NCBI GenBank assembly: GCA_001768125.1
Contig: MENB01000092.1
Span: 772-10,210, forward strand
DNA: 9,439 nt
Direction of reading: 5' to 3'
DNA from: Armatimonadetes bacterium RBG_19FT_COMBO_69_19
GTDB taxonomy: Bacteria > Sysuimicrobiota > Sysuimicrobiia > Sysuimicrobiales > Kaftiobacteriaceae
Each line of letters starts with the position of its first letter. The stretch's first letter is position 1. Below are positions 5,112-9,439 of this stretch, in pieces. The notes under the pieces are model-generated. The model worked only from the letters and a program-made list of their open reading frames with translations. It made no database searches and was not told the origin of the DNA. The position numbers and the translations under genes were made by a program.

Positions 5112-5530
5112 TGTCCCGCCGCCGGACGCGCGAGCTGGCCCTGCAGGTGATGTTCGAGGTCGACGTCGGGCGGCAGGCGCTCGAGGGCGCGCTCGAGCGG
5201 GTCCGTGCGGAGATCGGCGAGTCCGAGTGGATCTACCTCAAGAGCCTGTGCGAGGGGACGTGGGGCGCGCGCCACGAGATCGATGGGGCCCTGCGACCCC
5301 TGCTCCGGGACTGGCCGCTGGACCGGCTGGCCAACACCGATCGCACGCTGCTGCGGCTGGCGGCCTACGAGCTGCTGCATAGCGACATCCCGCCGCAGGT
5401 GGTGATCAACGAGGCCGTGGAGCTCGCCAAGCGGTACGGGACCGACGAGTCGGGCCGGTTCGTGAATGGCGTGCTCGGCGCGCTCCTGCGCCAGCGTCAG
5501 CGCGGGGCCCGGGTTGGAGATGAGTCCTGA
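5111..5530 (+). CDS. nusB: Transcription antitermination factor NusB
   Basis: This 139-aa all-helical protein pairs with S10 (NusE) and binds boxA RNA, supporting antitermination and folding of rRNA transcripts. The N-terminus 'MSRRRTRELALQVMFEVD' is the standard NusB opening. The core 'LRDWPLDRLANTDRTLLRLAAYELL' and the C-terminal 'VVINEAVELAKRYGTDESGRFVNGVLGALL' are the conserved family blocks. Length is normal. ATG 5111 is chosen because it gives the canonical N-terminus; the frame stays open further upstream but those residues do not look like NusB. There is no clear Shine-Dalgarno: the nearest G-rich segment is the 3' arm of the terminator hairpin (5095-5100), so initiation may depend on coupling or unfolding. 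The 3' end overlaps the acylphosphatase gene by 11 nt. Confidence 0.96.
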   Translation: MSRRRTRELALQVMFEVDVGRQALEGALERVRAEIGESEWIYLKSLCEGTWGARHEIDGALRPLLRDWPLDRLANTDRTLLRLAAYELLHSDIPPQVVINEAVELAKRYGTDESGRFVNGVLGALLRQRQRGARVGDES

Positions 5531-5798
5531 GCCGGTCCGCGCGCACCTCTGGATCAGCGGCGATGTGCAGGGCGTGGGCTTCCGGTTCTTCGCCGAGCGC
5601 GCCGGCCGGCGTCACGGCGTGAGCGGGTTCGTGCGCAACCTCCCCGACGGACGCGTCGAGGCGGCGGCCGAGGGCGATCGGGAGGCCGTGGACCGGTTCA
5701 TCGCGGCGCTTCGCGCCGGTCCCTCCGGTGCGGTGGTGCGGGCCCTGGACGTGCAGTGGGAGCCGCCGCAGGGCAGCCGGGGGTTCGCGATCCGATGA
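5520..5798 (+). CDS. acyP: Acylphosphatase
   Basis: This 92-aa small cytosolic enzyme hydrolyses the carboxyl-phosphate bond of acyl phosphates. The phosphate-binding motif 'GDVQGVGFR' contains catalytic Arg22, and 'GFVRNLPDGRVE' contains catalytic Asn40; the length matches the ~90-aa family. The ATG at 5520 gives a normal N-terminus (MSPEPVRAHLWISG). It overlaps the nusB end by 11 nt and has only a weak GGAG just before it, so translational coupling to nusB is likely. Its stop overlaps the ispA start (ATGA). Its presence in a nusB-ispA cluster is not part of the textbook Firmicutes order. The physiological substrate is unknown for most bacterial members. Confidence 0.95.
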   Translation: MSPEPVRAHLWISGDVQGVGFRFFAERAGRRHGVSGFVRNLPDGRVEAAAEGDREAVDRFIAALRAGPSGAVVRALDVQWEPPQGSRGFAIR

Positions 5799-6751
5799 AG
5801 GAGGCGAACGACAGGCTCGTGTCGCTGGTAGCATTCCGCGATCTCGCCAGCTACATAGTCACCAGAGGGCGTCTCGTCGATGACGCCCTCCACCGCTTCC
5901 TCCCTCCCGCGACCTCCCATCCGGCGATCATCCACGAGGCGATGCGCTACTCGGTCTTCGCCGGAGGCAAGCACCTGCGCCCCCTCATGGTGATGGCTTC
6001 TGCCGAGGCGTACGGCACGCCGCCGGAGGACGTGCTCCCCGTGGCCTGCGCTGTGGATCTCATCCATACCTACTCGCTCATTCATGACGATCTACCCGCG
6101 ATGGACGACTCCGGCATGCGCCGCGGCCGTCCCACCTGCCACATCGCGTTCGGCGAGGCAATCGCCGTCCTCGCCGGCGACGCCCTGCACGCGCTGGCGT
6201 TCGAGCTCATCGCCGGTGCCGCCGGCGTCTTCGGCGCCGACCGGACGCTCGCCGTCAGCCGGGAGATCGCGGGGGCGATCGGAACGGCAGGGATGGTCGG
6301 CGGACAGGTTTTCGATCTTCTCGCCGAGGCGCCGGCCCGCACCTTCCCGGGCGGAACGCTTCCGCCGGAGCGGCCTCTGTCCGAGGTGGTGCGAGAGATT
6401 CACACCCGAAAGACCGCCGCGCTCATCCGAGCCTCGGTGCGCTCCGGAGCCATCCTGGCCGGTGCCCCTCCCGTTGAGCTCGACGGGCTGACGCTCTACG
6501 GCGACCGGCTGGGTCTCGCCTATCAGATCGTGGACGACATCCTCGATGTGGTCGGCGAGGAGGCAAAGCTCGGCAAGCCGACCGGCAGCGACGCGGCCAA
6601 GGCGACCTACCCCGCGGTGTTCGGATTGGAACGGTCCCGCCAGATCGCGGCGGAGCTGACCGGGCAGGCCAAGGACGCCCTCGCTCCGCTGGGACCGCGA
6701 GGGGAGATGCTCGCCGCCCTGGCCGGGTACTTGCTGACGAGGGACGCGTAG
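5795..6751 (+). CDS. ispA: Farnesyl-diphosphate synthase-type polyprenyl synthase
   Basis: This 318-aa enzyme condenses isopentenyl diphosphate with allylic diphosphates to make short-chain (C15, possibly C20) prenyl diphosphates for undecaprenol, quinones or carotenoids. The first Asp-rich motif is D98-D99-L-P-A-M-D104-D105, with the two-residue insertion of bacterial type II FPP synthases and Tyr five residues before it (YSLIHDD). The second motif is D247-D248-I-L-D251. 'GGKHLRP' (IPP binding), 'GMVGGQ' and 'TRKTAALI' are also present. The ATG at 5795 overlaps the acylphosphatase stop (ATGA). An in-frame GTG at 5819 with AAGGAGG at 5798-5804 is an alternative start, but its spacing (14 nt) is long. 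Product chain length cannot be settled from sequence. No dxs follows, unlike many ispA loci. Confidence 0.95.
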   Translation: MKEANDRLVSLVAFRDLASYIVTRGRLVDDALHRFLPPATSHPAIIHEAMRYSVFAGGKHLRPLMVMASAEAYGTPPEDVLPVACAVDLIHTYSLIHDDLPAMDDSGMRRGRPTCHIAFGEAIAVLAGDALHALAFELIAGAAGVFGADRTLAVSREIAGAIGTAGMVGGQVFDLLAEAPARTFPGGTLPPERPLSEVVREIHTRKTAALIRASVRSGAILAGAPPVELDGLTLYGDRLGLAYQIVDDILDVVGEEAKLGKPTGSDAAKATYPAVFGLERSRQIAAELTGQAKDALAPLGPRGEMLAALAGYLLTRDA

Positions 6752-6774
6752 CGCTGACCGTGGGAAAAGGACGG

Positions 6775-7598
6775 ATGGCGACGACCATGGCAGGCACCCT
6801 GCGACTCGACGTGGCGCTCGTGGAGCGCGGCCTGCTGCCCACGCGGGCGAAGGCGCAGGCCGCCGTGCTGGCGGGCGAGGTCTACGTCGACGGGGTGCGG
6901 GCGGCCAAGGCCGGCACGCCGGTGAGTGCGGAGGCACGCCTCGAGGTCCGCTCGAGCCGTCCGCCGTTCGTGAGCCGCGGGGGGATCAAGCTGGACCATG
7001 CGCTGACGGCGTTTGGCGTGGATCCCGCCGGCCTCCGCGCCGCGGACGTGGGATCCTCCACCGGCGGCTTCACCCACTGCCTGCTGGCACGCGGGGCTGC
7101 GCGCGTCTATGCGGTCGATGTCGGGACCGGCCAGCTGGACTGGTCGCTGCGCTCCGATCCGCGGGTGGTCTCGCTCGAGCAGCAGGACGTACGCGATCTC
7201 GACCCCGCCGCCCTCGACGGGCCGGTCGATGTGGTGACGGTCGACGTGTCGTTCATCTCGCTGGGGAAGGTGCTGCCGGCCGTCCGCGGCCTCGTGCGGC
7301 CCGGCGGGACGGTCGTGGCCCTGGTCAAGCCGCAATTCGAAGCCGGCCCGAAGGCCGCGAAACGCGGCGTCGTGCGCGATCCCGCGGTGCACCGGGAGGT
7401 GCTGGCGCGCGTAGCGCGCCATGCGGAGGATGCAGACTTCAGCCTGCTGGGCGTCACCTATTCCCCGATCGCCGGTCCCGACGGGAACATCGAGTATTTC
7501 CTCTACCTCGGGACGGAACCGCGGATCGCGCGGCCCCTCGACTTCGATGCTGTGGTGAGCGTGGCCCATGCCGCTGTTCCCCGCAAGGGGGTCCCGCG

Positions 7599-7602
<4 letters not shown>
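6775..7602 (+). CDS. tlyA: TlyA-type 16S/23S rRNA 2'-O-methyltransferase
   Basis: This 275-aa protein is of the TlyA (hemolysin A) family, which methylates ribose 2'-OH groups in rRNA (16S C1409 and/or 23S C1920 in E. coli numbering). An S4 RNA-binding domain covers ~7-65 ('RLDVALVERGLLPTRAKAQ'). An FtsJ-like Rossmann methyltransferase follows, with SAM motif G93-S-S-T-G-G-F99. Residues of the FtsJ-type K-D-K-E tetrad are present: Lys72 (GGIKLDHAL), Asp157 (DVSFISL), Lys185 (VKPQFE) and Glu240 (GNIEYF). ATG 6775 is chosen for the AAAAGGA at 6765-6771; GTG 6760 and ATG 6787 are in-frame alternatives. It follows ispA by 23 nt and its TGA overlaps the nadK ATG. Whether it is the short 23S-only type or the dual-specificity type is undetermined. 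Confidence 0.94.

Positions 7603-9439
<1,837 letters not shown>

Overview
The window is a gene-dense, very GC-rich bacterial chromosome segment. All recognisable genes are on the + strand. It looks like core genome: there are no tRNAs, rRNAs, insertion sequences, CRISPR arrays or phage genes. A type IV pilus secretin implies an outer membrane. The housekeeping order (M24 peptidase, efp, nusB, ispA, tlyA, nadK) resembles the one familiar from Firmicutes and related Terrabacteria. A deep-branching, high-GC diderm lineage on the Terrabacteria side (Armatimonadota- or CSP1-3-like) would fit, but the exact phylum cannot be fixed from this sequence alone.

Region 1 (1-2705) is the end of a type IV pilus assembly operon. 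It holds the C-terminal part of a proline-rich PilP-like protein, an abutting complete PilQ-type secretin with AMIN domain, and a small exported TPR-like protein. A strong inverted repeat that is probably a terminator closes it. Region 2 (2774-3256) is a single GspH/FimT-type minor pseudopilin with a class III prepilin leader.

Region 3 (3319-5530) carries an M24 Xaa-Pro peptidase, elongation factor P and NusB. The efp gene seems to have its own promoter so close to the ATG that the mRNA would be leaderless. Between efp and nusB lies an extended -10 promoter, a structured leader of about 100 nt, and an intrinsic terminator that ends about 5 nt before the nusB ATG. Within that leader is a 33-codon reading frame. 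It begins at the predicted transcription start and its stop overlaps the nusB start codon. This possible attenuator of an antitermination factor is the most interesting non-coding signal in the window.

Region 4 (5520-9439) is a tightly packed operon: acylphosphatase, farnesyl-diphosphate-type prenyl synthase (ispA), TlyA rRNA methyltransferase, NAD kinase and CTP synthase (pyrG, truncated by the window end). Most junctions have overlapping stop and start codons (11 nt, ATGA, ATGA, GTGA), which suggests one translationally coupled transcript that includes nusB. The functions are translation and rRNA maturation (EF-P, NusB, TlyA), isoprenoid supply (IspA) and nucleotide or cofactor synthesis (NadK, PyrG).
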